The position numbers and the translations under genes are program-made. Below, piece after piece: positions 32,974 to 42,299 of a stretch of DNA of 64,000 nucleotides. The stretch lies in the NCBI GenBank assembly GCA_016716065.1, contig JADJXA010000001.1:434001-498000 (forward strand). The letters are read 5' to 3'. The notes beneath the pieces are model-generated. The model was not told the origin of the DNA, did no database searches, and saw only the letters and a list, made by a program, of their open reading frames with translations. The stretch is from Candidatus Leptovillus gracilis. GTDB taxonomy: Bacteria; Chloroflexota; Anaerolineae; Promineifilales; Promineifilaceae. How positions within the stretch are numbered: position 1 is the first letter of the stretch; each line of letters starts with the position of its first letter.

Positions 32974-35900
32974 ATGCCGATTTCCCTGCCTGCCCGTTTG
33001 TCTTGGTTATTGGGTTTGGTCGTTGTCCTGTTGATTGGTCTCGCCTGGCGTCAGGCCGACGTCGCGGCGCAGGCCGGGCCACCACCTACCCCCACCGCCG
33101 CCATGGCCGCCATGCTGCGCGATGTCCAGCCAGCACAAACATTAGCCCCCCAGTCCCTAACCCCCTGCGTCAGTGGTTTCGCCGGGATTTATCCCTGCCA
33201 GAACGTGGATTTACTGGCCTTCATGCCCCTGGCCAGCATCGGCGGCGGCAGCGGCAACGACATCTGGGGCTGGACCGATCCGGTCGGTGGTAAAGAATAT
33301 GCCCTGATGGGACGCACCAACGGTACCGCTTTTGTAGACATCAGCGATCCGGAGAACCCGCTTTACTTGGGCAATTTGCCTACCCACACCGCCACTTCCA
33401 TCTGGCGCGACATCAAGGTATACGCCAACCATGCGTTCATTGTCAGCGAAGCCAGCGGCCACGGAATGCAGGTGTTTGACCTGACGCAGCTGCGTAACGT
33501 GCCCATAACACCGGCAACTTTTAGCAGCACGGCTCATTACGGCAGCTTTGGCAACGCCCACAACATTGTCATCAACGAGGATACCGGCTTTGCCTACGCC
33601 GTTGGTACAAGCACCTGCAGCGGCGGGCTGCACATGGTCAACATCCAAAACCCCATCAGCCCCACCTTCGCCGGCTGTTTTAGCAGCGATGGTTACACTC
33701 ACGACGCCCACTGCCTGGTTTACAGCGGGCCAGACGCGCAGCATCAGGGCAAAGAGATTTGCTTCAACTCTAATGAAGACACGCTGACTATTGTGGACGT
33801 GACCAACAAAGTCGCGCCAGCGCAGTTGTCGCGCACCGGTTACGCCGGTTCGGCCTACACCCACCAGGGCTGGGTAGACCCCACGCACACCTACTATCTG
33901 CAAGATGATGAACTGGACGAATCTAATTGGGGGCACAATACGCGCACCTATGTCTGGGACATCAGCAATTTAGACGCGCCGGTGCTGTTAGGCAATTACA
34001 CCTCTTCGACCCCGGCCATAGACCATAATCTGTATATCACAGGAAATCTCGTCTACCAATCGAATTACCGCGCCGGTCTCCGTATTTTGCAGGTGAATAA
34101 TTATGCCACCAGCAATCTGGAAGAAGTGGGGTATTTTGACATCTATCCGGCCAATAATAACGCCAACTTTAACGGCAGTTGGAGCAATTATCCTTACTTC
34201 GCCAGCGGCGTGGTGGTGGTTAGCGGCATTGAGCAAGGATTGTTTATCTTGCAGCCGCAGTTGGGCGACCCGACTTATGGCGTGGCGCTGTCGCCAGACG
34301 ACACGGCCGTTGCCCAACCTGGCGCAACCGTCACCTACACGGTCCAAATCACCAACACCGGCTCAGTCGCCGACACCTTTAACCTGGCCGTGACCAGCAG
34401 TTGGCCGACAGAGTTGTCCACCCTCGCCATCGCTCTGGATAGTGGTCAGAGCAGTTCGTTTACTGCTACAGTGCAGGTTCCGCTCGACGCCGCCGCCGGG
34501 GACAGCGATGCAGCCGTGGTCACGGCCGTTTCCCAGGCCGACGGCAGTGTCAGCGAGGCCACCCAACTCACCACCTCAGCGGCGGCCCTGTACGGCGCAG
34601 CCATCGCCGGTCCCGCCAGTGGCAGCGCCCTACCCGGCACGGCCATCACCTACACGCTGCGCCTGACCAATACGGGTAACATCACCGACACCTTTAGCCT
34701 GACGGCCGACGCAGACTGGTTAACGGCCGTCGCCCCCACCACCGCCACCTTAGCGGCCAATACCGCGACAGACGTTTTACTGACAGTCCACGTACCGCTT
34801 ACGGCCACCCTGGGACTGACGGATACGGCCGTTTTCCAGGCCACCTCCACCCAGGAACCCGCTGCCACTGCCGACTGGAGCATCACGACAACGGCCGTGC
34901 CCTACACACTCTTCCTGCCCATCATCGGCAACAACTTTGAGACTGCGCACGAAATCGCCTGCGTAGACGGTATGGCCGGCGACTATCCATGCAAAAACGC
35001 CAACTACCTTTCTTTCCTTTCCCTGGCTGACCTGGGGGCCACCAGCGGCCAAAAGGCGGCCAATCTGTGGGGTTGGACCGACCCGCAGGACAACAATGAA
35101 TACGTCCTCCTGGGTCTGACAGACAAACTGGCCTTCATCAATACCACCAACCCGCTCAGCCCGGTCATCGTCGGCTTTTTGCCCAACCAGACCAACACCA
35201 ATCCAGTTGCCTACCGCGACGTAAAAGTCTACCAGCATTACGCCTTTGTCATCGCCGACGAAAACAGCCAGCACGGCCTGCAAGTCTTCGACCTGCATCA
35301 TTTGCGCGGCGTCGCCGGTGCGCCGGTGACATTCAGCGCCGACGCCACTTACAACGCCTTTGGCAACGCCCACAACTTCTTCATCCACGAGGCCACCGGC
35401 TATGCCTACATTGTGCGCAACACCGCGCCGGTGCTGTGCAGCAGCGCCGTCTATATTCTGAACGTGCAAGACCCGCTCAACCCCACGTTTGTCAACTGCT
35501 ACGATGAGGGCGGGGCCGCTTCAGACGTGATGTGCGTTTTGTACAATGGGCCGGATGTAGATTATCACGGCCGTGAACTCTGCCTGGTCGCCAGCGACGA
35601 CGAAATTCTGGTGGCCGACATGACCGACAAAAACACCCCAACCACCCTGGCGACCCTCACTTACCCCGCCGTCCACCGCGCCCACCTGGCCTGGTTCACC
35701 GAGGACCATCGCTATTTCCTCTCCTCCGACATGGAAGACGAGATGATGATGGGCTTCAATACGCGCATCTTCGTCTGGGACTTTACCCAGGTAGACGCGC
35801 CGGTGTTGCAGAGCATCTACGTCGGCCCCACGCCCGCCAGCGACCACAATGTCTGGGTGAAGGGAGAGTATGCCTACGTCGGCAATTTCCGCGCCGGGGT

Positions 35901-36108
35901 ACGCATTCTTGGCTTGCAAGACATCGCCAACACCACCATGAACAATGTCACCATCACCGAAGCAGCTTACTTCGACACCTACCCGGCCAACGACAATACC
36001 GGCCACATGGGCGGCGTTTGGGCTGTCTACCCGTTTTTTGCCAGCGGCGTTACGGCCGTTAGCGACCGGGAGACAGGACTGTATCTGGTACGGCCGGTAT
36101 TGCCCTGA
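32974..36108 (+). CDS. Secreted choice-of-anchor B protein, internally duplicated
   Basis: A 1044-residue exported protein with a signal peptide ending near residue 33. Module 1 (about 65-430) is a choice-of-anchor-B/LVIVD-type beta-propeller (GFAGIYPCQNVDLLAFM, IWGWTDPVGGKEYALMG, GNAHNIVINEDTGFAYAVG, DHNLYITGNLVYQSNYRAG). Two Ig-like NEW3-type domains follow (about 435-640: ATVTYTVQITNTGSVADTF and TAITYTLRLTNTGNITDTF). Then comes the short motif YTLFLPIIGN, and module 2 (about 660-1044) repeats the propeller (GDYPCKNANYLSFLSLADL, NLWGWTDPQDNNEYVLLG, GNAHNFFIHEATGYAYIV). It looks like a fusion of two tandem genes. Surface role and ligand are unknown. Confidence 0.85.
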   Translation: MPISLPARLSWLLGLVVVLLIGLAWRQADVAAQAGPPPTPTAAMAAMLRDVQPAQTLAPQSLTPCVSGFAGIYPCQNVDLLAFMPLASIGGGSGNDIWGWTDPVGGKEYALMGRTNGTAFVDISDPENPLYLGNLPTHTATSIWRDIKVYANHAFIVSEASGHGMQVFDLTQLRNVPITPATFSSTAHYGSFGNAHNIVINEDTGFAYAVGTSTCSGGLHMVNIQNPISPTFAGCFSSDGYTHDAHCLVYSGPDAQHQGKEICFNSNEDTLTIVDVTNKVAPAQLSRTGYAGSAYTHQGWVDPTHTYYLQDDELDESNWGHNTRTYVWDISNLDAPVLLGNYTSSTPAIDHNLYITGNLVYQSNYRAGLRILQVNNYATSNLEEVGYFDIYPANNNANFNGSWSNYPYFASGVVVVSGIEQGLFILQPQLGDPTYGVALSPDDTAVAQPGATVTYTVQITNTGSVADTFNLAVTSSWPTELSTLAIALDSGQSSSFTATVQVPLDAAAGDSDAAVVTAVSQADGSVSEATQLTTSAAALYGAAIAGPASGSALPGTAITYTLRLTNTGNITDTFSLTADADWLTAVAPTTATLAANTATDVLLTVHVPLTATLGLTDTAVFQATSTQEPAATADWSITTTAVPYTLFLPIIGNNFETAHEIACVDGMAGDYPCKNANYLSFLSLADLGATSGQKAANLWGWTDPQDNNEYVLLGLTDKLAFINTTNPLSPVIVGFLPNQTNTNPVAYRDVKVYQHYAFVIADENSQHGLQVFDLHHLRGVAGAPVTFSADATYNAFGNAHNFFIHEATGYAYIVRNTAPVLCSSAVYILNVQDPLNPTFVNCYDEGGAASDVMCVLYNGPDVDYHGRELCLVASDDEILVADMTDKNTPTTLATLTYPAVHRAHLAWFTEDHRYFLSSDMEDEMMMGFNTRIFVWDFTQVDAPVLQSIYVGPTPASDHNVWVKGEYAYVGNFRAGVRILGLQDIANTTMNNVTITEAAYFDTYPANDNTGHMGGVWAVYPFFASGVTAVSDRETGLYLVRPVLP

Positions 36109-36132
36109 TGATTGCGGATCGCCGATTGCGCA

Positions 36133-37638
36133 ATGGATAGGCTAAGGGCGTGGGCTGGCGTAGGGTTTCTGGCGGGACTGCTGCTGACAATGGTTGTCGG
36201 GGCGACGGCCGTCCCACCCGCCGACCCTATCCTCTATGGTACCTACCTGGGCGCGGAAGCTGCCGAATATGGCCGGGCCATCGCCACCGACCCGGCCGGC
36301 AACCTCTATGTGGCCGGGGAGACGCAATCTGTTACCTTTCCGACCACCCGCGCATCCTGGCTGCACGGCATAGACGTTTATGTGGCAAAATTCAACGCCA
36401 CCAGCGGCGCCGCCGATTACATCCTTTGGTTTAACGCCCTCACCCTGTTTGCCGAAGATTACGCCTATGGCCTGGCCGTCGGCCCGGATGGCAGCGCCTA
36501 CGTGGTCGGCGATACCCGCTCCGACGACTTTTGCGCCTTGTTTGGCGACACCCCCGGTTTTGATACCACCTACAACGGCGGCGGCGACGCCTTTGTCCTC
36601 AAAGTCAAGCCAGATGGCAGCGGGTTGGATTACTGCACCTTCATCGGCGGCAGCGAAGCGGACGTGGCCCGCGCCATCGCCTTACACGCCGACGGCCGTG
36701 TCACGATCACCGGCGGTACCTGGTCAGACACCGATTTCCCGTTAACGCCCGATGCCTACGACGCCAGCCACAATGGGCTGCGCGACGCCTTTGTCCTCCA
36801 ATTAGATGCCACCGGCACGGAATTGCTGTACGCCACCTACCTGGGCGGCAGTGGGCAGGAAGAGGGGGTGTCTGTGGCGGTGACCGGCGACGGGGAAACG
36901 GCCGTGACCGGCTGGACCTTTTCGTCCGATTTCCCCACCACCCCCCAGGCTTACGACGCCAGCCACAACGGCAGCGCCGATATGTTCGTCGTCCGGCTGG
37001 ACGCCGCCGGCGCAGAACTGCTGGCGGCCACCTATTTGGGCGCGGAACTGGATGATCGGCCCATCGGCATCGCCGTAGACGCCGTCGGGCAGATGGTCGT
37101 GGCTGGCTACACCTATTCGCCCAATTTCCCCACCACGCCGGGCGCATGGGACCGGCAGCATGATGGCGCAGTAGACGCCACCCTGACCAGCCTAAGCCCC
37201 GCTGGCGCCCGTCTGGTCGCCAGCACCTTTTTGGGCGGGGCGGCGGAAGATTGGGCCGGCGGGTTGGTTCTGGACGATAACGGCCGTATTTCCCTGACAG
37301 GCCGCACATGGTCGGAAGATTTTCCCACCACGCCAGATGCGCTCAGCAAAGCGCTCAACGGCGGGCGTGATGGTTTTGTCGCCCAACTCAGCCAGGACGG
37401 CGGGCGGCTGCTCTACGCTTCTTACATTGGCGGCAGCGATTGGGACGACAGTCTGGCTGTCACCGGCGGCGATGGGTGGCTGGCCCTTAGCGGCGCTACG
37501 CGCTCCGCCGATTTTCCCGTCACCGCCAACGCCCACGACACGGCCGTTAACGGCGATTACGACATCTTCGTGCTGCAACTGGCAACACCCCCACCCGCAG
37601 ACCACACCCTGTTTTTACCGGCGGTCCTCAGACAGTAA
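36133..37638 (+). CDS. Secreted SBBP-repeat beta-propeller protein
   Basis: A 501-residue exported protein. A signal peptide (WAGVGFLAGLLLTMVVGATA) is followed by about seven repeats of the SBBP type, each with YATYLGG or a variant, then a DGR/GN-x-x-(V/I)TG-x-T-x-S-x-DFPTTP stretch. The protein ends HTLFLPAVLRQ, a short C-terminal motif shared with other secreted proteins of the window. The ATG at 36133 is chosen; a TTG at 36112 would add seven residues. It starts 24 bases after the preceding secreted protein, so the two are probably co-expressed. Confidence 0.85.
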   Translation: MDRLRAWAGVGFLAGLLLTMVVGATAVPPADPILYGTYLGAEAAEYGRAIATDPAGNLYVAGETQSVTFPTTRASWLHGIDVYVAKFNATSGAADYILWFNALTLFAEDYAYGLAVGPDGSAYVVGDTRSDDFCALFGDTPGFDTTYNGGGDAFVLKVKPDGSGLDYCTFIGGSEADVARAIALHADGRVTITGGTWSDTDFPLTPDAYDASHNGLRDAFVLQLDATGTELLYATYLGGSGQEEGVSVAVTGDGETAVTGWTFSSDFPTTPQAYDASHNGSADMFVVRLDAAGAELLAATYLGAELDDRPIGIAVDAVGQMVVAGYTYSPNFPTTPGAWDRQHDGAVDATLTSLSPAGARLVASTFLGGAAEDWAGGLVLDDNGRISLTGRTWSEDFPTTPDALSKALNGGRDGFVAQLSQDGGRLLYASYIGGSDWDDSLAVTGGDGWLALSGATRSADFPVTANAHDTAVNGDYDIFVLQLATPPPADHTLFLPAVLRQ

Positions 37639-37727
37639 TCGTTTGAATGACCAGTTTTCCGTCGGCATTACCTCTGGAAAACACGCCGCGAACACTGAAC
37701 ACTGGACACTGACTTATGAATACTGCT

Positions 37728-38096
37728 CTACTCCAAACGGTACTGGAAAGGGAACAGGGCCACCGGCAGCAGCTTCACGTGCTGTTTGGCGAAGGGAATG
37801 CCAATAATGGTGATGGTCAGAATCAACGCGCTCACCAGGTGGGCGATGGCGATCTCCCAGCCAAATAAGATGATCCAGATGATGTCGAACGCCAGACTGA
37901 GACAGCCGCCGGAGCGTTCAGTCTGCATCACTTCTTTGCCAAATGGGGCAAAAGTCGCCACGCCTAACCGGATGGATTGAATGCCGAATGGAATGCCCAC
38001 AATGGTGAGGCACAGCAGCAAACCGGCCAGAATGTAACCGGCGCCGGCCAAAAAGCCGCCAAAAATTAGCCAGATAATATTGCCTATAAGACTCAT
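37728..38096 (-). CDS. YccF domain-containing membrane protein
   Basis: A 122-residue protein with two copies of the YccF (DUF307) motif: NIIWLIFGGFLAGAGYILAG with LTIVGIPFGIQSIRLG, and FDIIWIILFGWEIAIAHL with ITIIGIPFAKQHVKL. These give about four membrane helices. The ATG at 38096 is the conserved MSLIGNIIW start; the frame is open upstream through the GGTT repeat. Its function in bacteria is unknown. Confidence 0.9.
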   Translation of the reverse strand: MSLIGNIIWLIFGGFLAGAGYILAGLLLCLTIVGIPFGIQSIRLGVATFAPFGKEVMQTERSGGCLSLAFDIIWIILFGWEIAIAHLVSALILTITIIGIPFAKQHVKLLPVALFPFQYRLE

Positions 38097-38130
38097 GTTG
38101 TATCTTCCTTGTTTAGATGGTTTGTTTGTT

Positions 38131-38170
38131 GGTTGGTTGGTTAGCGGAGGTGTGGGCGAACCAACCAACC
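38131..38170. repeat. Perfect GGTT-repeat hairpin
   Basis: GGTTGGTTGGTT and AACCAACCAACC form a perfect 12-bp stem around a 16-base loop, and another ACCAACC follows at about 38181. It is a relative of the element at 10355-10394. Confidence 0.7.
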
Positions 38171-38402
38171 CATCCGACGAACCAACCGTCTGACTTTCTG
38201 CACCTATTACGCGCTCGGAGGGCGGGAGTTGCAGGCCAGACGGCCGTTTCACCCTCTCCTCTTAACCGACGCTCATCAACCCCCATTATAACCTAACCTG
38301 AACAAAACAAGCCGCCCTCAAATTGGCTGTTATAATTTGCCGACAATCAACTACTGCGTCGCTGCGCCGCTGCGTTGACATAACCCAACACGAGGAGATG
38401 CC

Positions 38403-39227
38403 ATGACTGACTTGAACCAGGCTGCCAACGGCCGTAGCCGCATCACCGCCGCTTTTGCCCAGGCCCAACACACCCAATCCGCCGCCCTGATGCCTTACTA
38501 CACCCTGGGCTACCCCGACCGTCAGACCGCGCTGAATGTGGTGGCGGCCATCGCACCATACAGCGATTTGCTGGAATTAGGCGTGCCTTTCAGCGACCCC
38601 CTGGCCGATGGCCCGACCATCCAACACAGCACCCAGGTTGCTCTGGAAAACGGAACCACCGTCGCCGACTGCCTGGCAGTGCTGCGCGAACTACGGCAGC
38701 GCGGCGTGCAGACACCGGTGATGTTGATGGGCTACTACAACCCCATCCTGGCCTACGGCATCACCAACTACGCCCGTGACGCCGCCGCCGCCGGGGCCGA
38801 TGCCTTCATCGTGCCCGATTTACCGCCTGAAGAAGCCGGCGAGTTGGAACAGGCGGCGGCGCAAGTCGGCATGGCGCTCATCCACTTTTTGGCGCCTACC
38901 AGCAGCCAGGCGCGCATCGCTAATGTGACCGCACGGGCGCAAGGCTTTATTTATCTGTTGAGTTTGACGGGGGTGACAGGGGCGCGCACGGCCGTACAGA
39001 CTGATTTAGCCGCTTTTGTAACCCGTGTACGCCAACAAGCCAATGTGCCGCTGGCAGTGGGTTTTGGCATCAGCACACCGCAGCAGGCGGCGCAAATTGG
39101 CGCCCTGGCCGATGGCGTCATCGTCGGCAGCGCCCTCATCAACGCCGTAGACCGGGCCGACGACAACAAACCAGACGCGGCGGCCGCTTTTGTGCAGGCG
39201 CTGCGAGCAGGCTTAACAAAAAGTTGA
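38403..39227 (+). CDS. trpA: Tryptophan synthase alpha chain
   Basis: Cleaves indole-3-glycerol phosphate and passes indole to TrpB. The 274-residue TIM barrel has the catalytic Glu58 and Asp69 in LLELGVPFSDPLADGPTIQ, then LMGYYNPILAYG, FIVPDLPPEEA, a loop with GVTGAR and the phosphate-binding VGFGIS and GVIVGSALI. Eleven residues separate the two catalytic acids, as in E. coli. ATG 38403 follows GAGGAGATGCC. No other trp gene is in the window, which is unusual because trpA normally follows trpB. Confidence 0.95.
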   Translation: MTDLNQAANGRSRITAAFAQAQHTQSAALMPYYTLGYPDRQTALNVVAAIAPYSDLLELGVPFSDPLADGPTIQHSTQVALENGTTVADCLAVLRELRQRGVQTPVMLMGYYNPILAYGITNYARDAAAAGADAFIVPDLPPEEAGELEQAAAQVGMALIHFLAPTSSQARIANVTARAQGFIYLLSLTGVTGARTAVQTDLAAFVTRVRQQANVPLAVGFGISTPQQAAQIGALADGVIVGSALINAVDRADDNKPDAAAAFVQALRAGLTKS

Positions 39228-39384
39228 GAAACTCGTGAAAAATAGATTATAATTGCCGGAATACAATTCCCAATCAGTTGGCAATGTTCAAGGAGATTTC
39301 GTGCGTGTGGCCTGACCCATCACCACGAATAAATAGCAAGAGCGCGAGCGCCAGAAAGAAGTCGTGACACTTTTACTCTAGTAT

Positions 39385-39490
39385 CCGTAGGCCGAAGTCC
39401 GTATCCCGTTATCCGATGACATTTTCCAGAGCTAGCGCCCTACGGATTACCGATGACGGATAACGGATTACCACTTACGGGTACTCGCTT
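39385..39490. repeat. Dispersed intergenic repeat, copy B
   Basis: CCGAAGTCCGTATCCCGTTATCCG on the left and CGGATTACC, CGGATAACGGATTACC on the right form an imperfect long hairpin. It matches the element at 11580-11695 in order and wording. It fills most of the 300-base gap between trpA and the coiled-coil gene. Confidence 0.55.
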
Positions 39491-39527
39491 TAGCCAATAT
39501 CCACAGGACAAACAGGAGATCAAACCC

Positions 39528-40388
39528 ATGTTCGGCAAAAAACAACCAGAAACCCCTGAAAACGAAACCGTTAACACCAGTGTGGATACCATGCCTCAAC
39601 CCGATCCCGTCCCAAGCAGCGCCGCCGAAGAACCGGAGTACCTTTTCTCGCCCCCGATATTGCCGACACATGCACCAGTCGCGCCTGAACCAATTGATTC
39701 TGCCAGCGCCCCGTTGTCTGATAGCGGTGCTATCGGCTCAGAGCTAACCCGTCTGCGCGACATCCTATTCGGCGAACAATCACGATCCACCGAAAAACGC
39801 CTATCAGATCTGGAACTGCGTCTTGAAGCCGTGCGCCAGGAACTTGGCGACCTTATCAGCCACAGGGTGGACAACCTGGACAAGATGGCCGGCAATCAAT
39901 TGACCTCTACGCGCGCCGATTTTATTGAACGGCTGAACATGGGCATGGAAACGCAAAACCAGAATTTGCGCGCCGCGCGCCAACAGCTAACCGATCAGCT
40001 CGAACAACAAAACACAGACCTGACAACCCAAATTCGCGCCACGCAGCGCGAGCTGGCGACGCGCCTGGAAACACAGCAATCGGAACAATCGCTGCAACTG
40101 CGCGAAGTGCAAAAGGAACTGACTCGACGGCTGGATGACCTGACGGCCGATTTCATGTCCCAACTGCGCCAGATACACAAAGAACTCAGTGATCGCCTGG
40201 ACAAACTAGGAGAATTCCAATCAGAACAAACGCGCACCCTTCAGGTAGAAAGTAAAAAACGGGACGATGATCTGCGCGTCGAGTTGATGACATTGGCAAA
40301 CCTGCTAGACACCAAAAAAGTCTCGCGGACCGACTTGGGACACATTTTAACCGAACTGGGGCAGCGTATGCGCAGCGGCGCAGACTAA
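39528..40388 (+). CDS. Coiled-coil protein of unknown function
   Basis: A 286-residue protein. The first 85 residues are polar and Pro/Glu/Ser-rich (MFGKKQPETPENETV). From about residue 90 to 265 it is almost entirely heptad coiled coil (SELTRLRDILFGEQSRSTEK, then RLETQQSEQSLQLREVQKEL). There is no signal or membrane segment. ATG 39528 has GGAG upstream. It lies ahead of a second coiled-coil gene, a Ras-like GTPase and a kinase on the same strand, so a scaffold role in that locus is possible. Confidence 0.75.
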   Translation: MFGKKQPETPENETVNTSVDTMPQPDPVPSSAAEEPEYLFSPPILPTHAPVAPEPIDSASAPLSDSGAIGSELTRLRDILFGEQSRSTEKRLSDLELRLEAVRQELGDLISHRVDNLDKMAGNQLTSTRADFIERLNMGMETQNQNLRAARQQLTDQLEQQNTDLTTQIRATQRELATRLETQQSEQSLQLREVQKELTRRLDDLTADFMSQLRQIHKELSDRLDKLGEFQSEQTRTLQVESKKRDDDLRVELMTLANLLDTKKVSRTDLGHILTELGQRMRSGAD

Positions 40389-40460
40389 GCAAATGCTTCT
40401 GGTGGCAGCCTAAGGCTGCCACCAGTCAACCATCGCCAGACAATTCACTCATCACACCTC

Positions 40461-40985
40461 ATGAACACGGCGAGACCTCAATTGGAGCCATCAGAACCAG
40501 AGCAGCCGCTCACAAAAAACAACGATCCATTATTGTCGTCTGTGCAGGCCATTCTGTTGGCGGAAGAACGCCAGCGCATATGGCGTTGCAGCAGCAGCTA
40601 GAAGGCTATCACAACCAGACGCGCAGCCGTATCCACGACCTGCAAGCCCAAACAGAGTCACTGGAAACACAGCTTCTCGCAGCGCAAAAGGAACTGCGCG
40701 AAGCCGAACAACGCGCCAGAGATTTGGAGGTAGCGGTAGACCTGCTGCGGCGCAAAGCCCAGGCCGATTCTGAAGGGCTAATGGAGCGGTTGACGCCTGT
40801 GTTTGGCGATCTGGTCGGTCGCCAGGTTCGTGAAAGCCGGAGTGAAATGGCCGAAGCGCTGGGGCCGGTGATGGGCGAGGGCGATTCGGGTGCAGATTCG
40901 GGATTCACGCGAAGAGATGGTCGAAGCGCTGTCGCCGGTGATTATGCGGACGGTGCAAACGGACTTCCGATTTCTTCCAGCATTC
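40461..40985 (+). pseudogene. 5' part of a disrupted OmpA-like/coiled-coil membrane protein gene
   Basis: From ATG 40461 the product starts MNTARPQLEPSEPEQ and soon enters coiled coil (QQQLEGYHNQTRSRIHDLQ and following, then QAQTESLETQLLAAQKELRE). The frame changes near 40575 and again near 40885. The text then reads QIRDSREEMVEALSPVIMR, a segment typical of Chloroflexota proteins often annotated as OmpA family. Beyond about 40980 it dissolves into a garbled G/C-run stretch. The continuing sequence is found at 42300-43438. Confidence 0.65.
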
Positions 40986-41330
40986 CGCGGCAAATTGACG
41001 CCGCCAAGGGGTTGGGTTCCGGGGCGGTCCCGGGGCTTCTGCGAGGGCGGCTGCGGGGCGGGGGGGGCCCGGCCGCCCCCCGGGGGGGGTTTCCCAACCC
41101 ACCCGACCGGGGGGGGCGCCTCCTTTCCCCTCCGGAATGTTTTTCAATAACCACGCCCTCTTGCTTTTTGCCCATATTTCTGGCGCAGAAATAACCGATT
41201 CGGATCTGATCATGGATTGCAGGCCGTGCGCGATTTTGTCCACGACGGGCGCATAAAGAACTTAGGGAGGAAACCAACGACATTATTTTTTAGGTTAAAC
41301 TTTCGAAGAATCATCACAAACCCGAAAGGA
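40986..41330. other. Garbled partial duplicate with long G and C runs
   Basis: This stretch holds several runs of seven to nine G or C (41056-41120). It then copies exactly 42 bases (41171-41212) and 25 bases (41222-41246) that recur at 42472-42513 and 42517-42541. Between the matches the left copy differs from the right copy in a way no coding constraint explains. It looks like low-quality or misjoined sequence at an assembly boundary. Confidence 0.6.
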
Positions 41331-42235
41331 TCGCCTAGAACAATGTCAAACTATACGTGAAGCGGAACCAGAATGCCAAAAAATAGTTGATGAGATGGGC
41401 GTTGCAGCCACGCCTCTCCTTAATGATCCTGCTCGCCTGGCAATTAGGCATTCTGGCAGTAAGTCTGGTGGAAGAAACCTTGAATAGCAGACCCCAACCC
41501 CCAACCAAAGGGGGGTGTCAAATATGTGGCCGGAAGTTGCAGAGCAAAGGCTTGCCCCCCGGGGAAGTCAAGAGCATCATTGGTCTCAGCCCGCTGGCAG
41601 CGCCGGACAGGACGCAGCCTTGGTCCATTGATCAGGTAGCGCCATTGGATGAGGCGCTGGGATTAAAGCCCCCAATCAAAAAAGCGATGATGGTTTGCGG
41701 CGGATAGCTTGCTTGACAGCCATCCTTGCTTGCCCGAAACCGCAGCCATGTTGTTAAAAGAATTGAGCCAGGTCATCGTACGCCGCAAAGTATCGGTGGT
41801 TGATGACGGAGAAGAGATGATATGAGGAACCATTTGGTGGCCGAGTTGGCGGCGTTGAAACTGGGGAATGAGCCAGAGGCGGAAGCGTTGACGCGACCCT
41901 TGCCGCAGAAACTCTCCTGATGGGCGCTGACGGGGTGATGGTTCCCTTTCGCCCCAAGGCCAAGCAGCGGCGGGCAAAACGGTATGAAAGCGAAATCAGG
42001 TCGCCATCTTTGCCCGTTTAAACCAACATATCACCCGCGGGCCCAGACGCGATGAACCGCTTGCATCCCACCACCGCGTGACGGCTGGTGCCAGGTGATG
42101 GACGACTTATCCGAGCGGATGTGCTGGCTGGAAGCGCGCAAACAAGACATCAAGGAGCGCCCCGCGTTGTCTGGTTAAGCGATGGCGGGCGGGAGCTTTT
42201 TGCCGGTGATTTGCCGAACGTGCAAGCGCCTCACA
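41330..42235 (+). pseudogene. ISKra4-family transposase remnant
   Basis: Short conserved pieces in shifting frames spell an ISKra4-type transposase in the right order. They are: the zinc-finger-like CQICGRKLQSKGLPPGEVKS; DQVAPLDEALGLK; a LLKELSQVIV-like piece with PQSIGG; LVAELAALKLGNEPEAEAL; GADGVMVPFRPKAKQRRAK; FARLNQHITR; and DLSERMWLEARKQDIKE, with WLSDGG-like text near 42170. At least six frame changes occur in 0.9 kb. No terminal inverted repeats were identified. It is either a decayed element inserted in the OmpA-like gene or an intact one badly sequenced. Confidence 0.6.
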
Positions 42236-42299
42236 GGCCACGTTTACGCGATTTCTTCCGCCCAGAATTTCAGCGATGCAAATTGACGCGCCAAAGATA

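Noticed and set aside
41056..41120. G-run cluster as a G-quadruplex regulatory element
   Set aside because: The runs occur inside a corrupted duplicate of coding sequence found intact 1.3 kb downstream, so an artefact is more likely.
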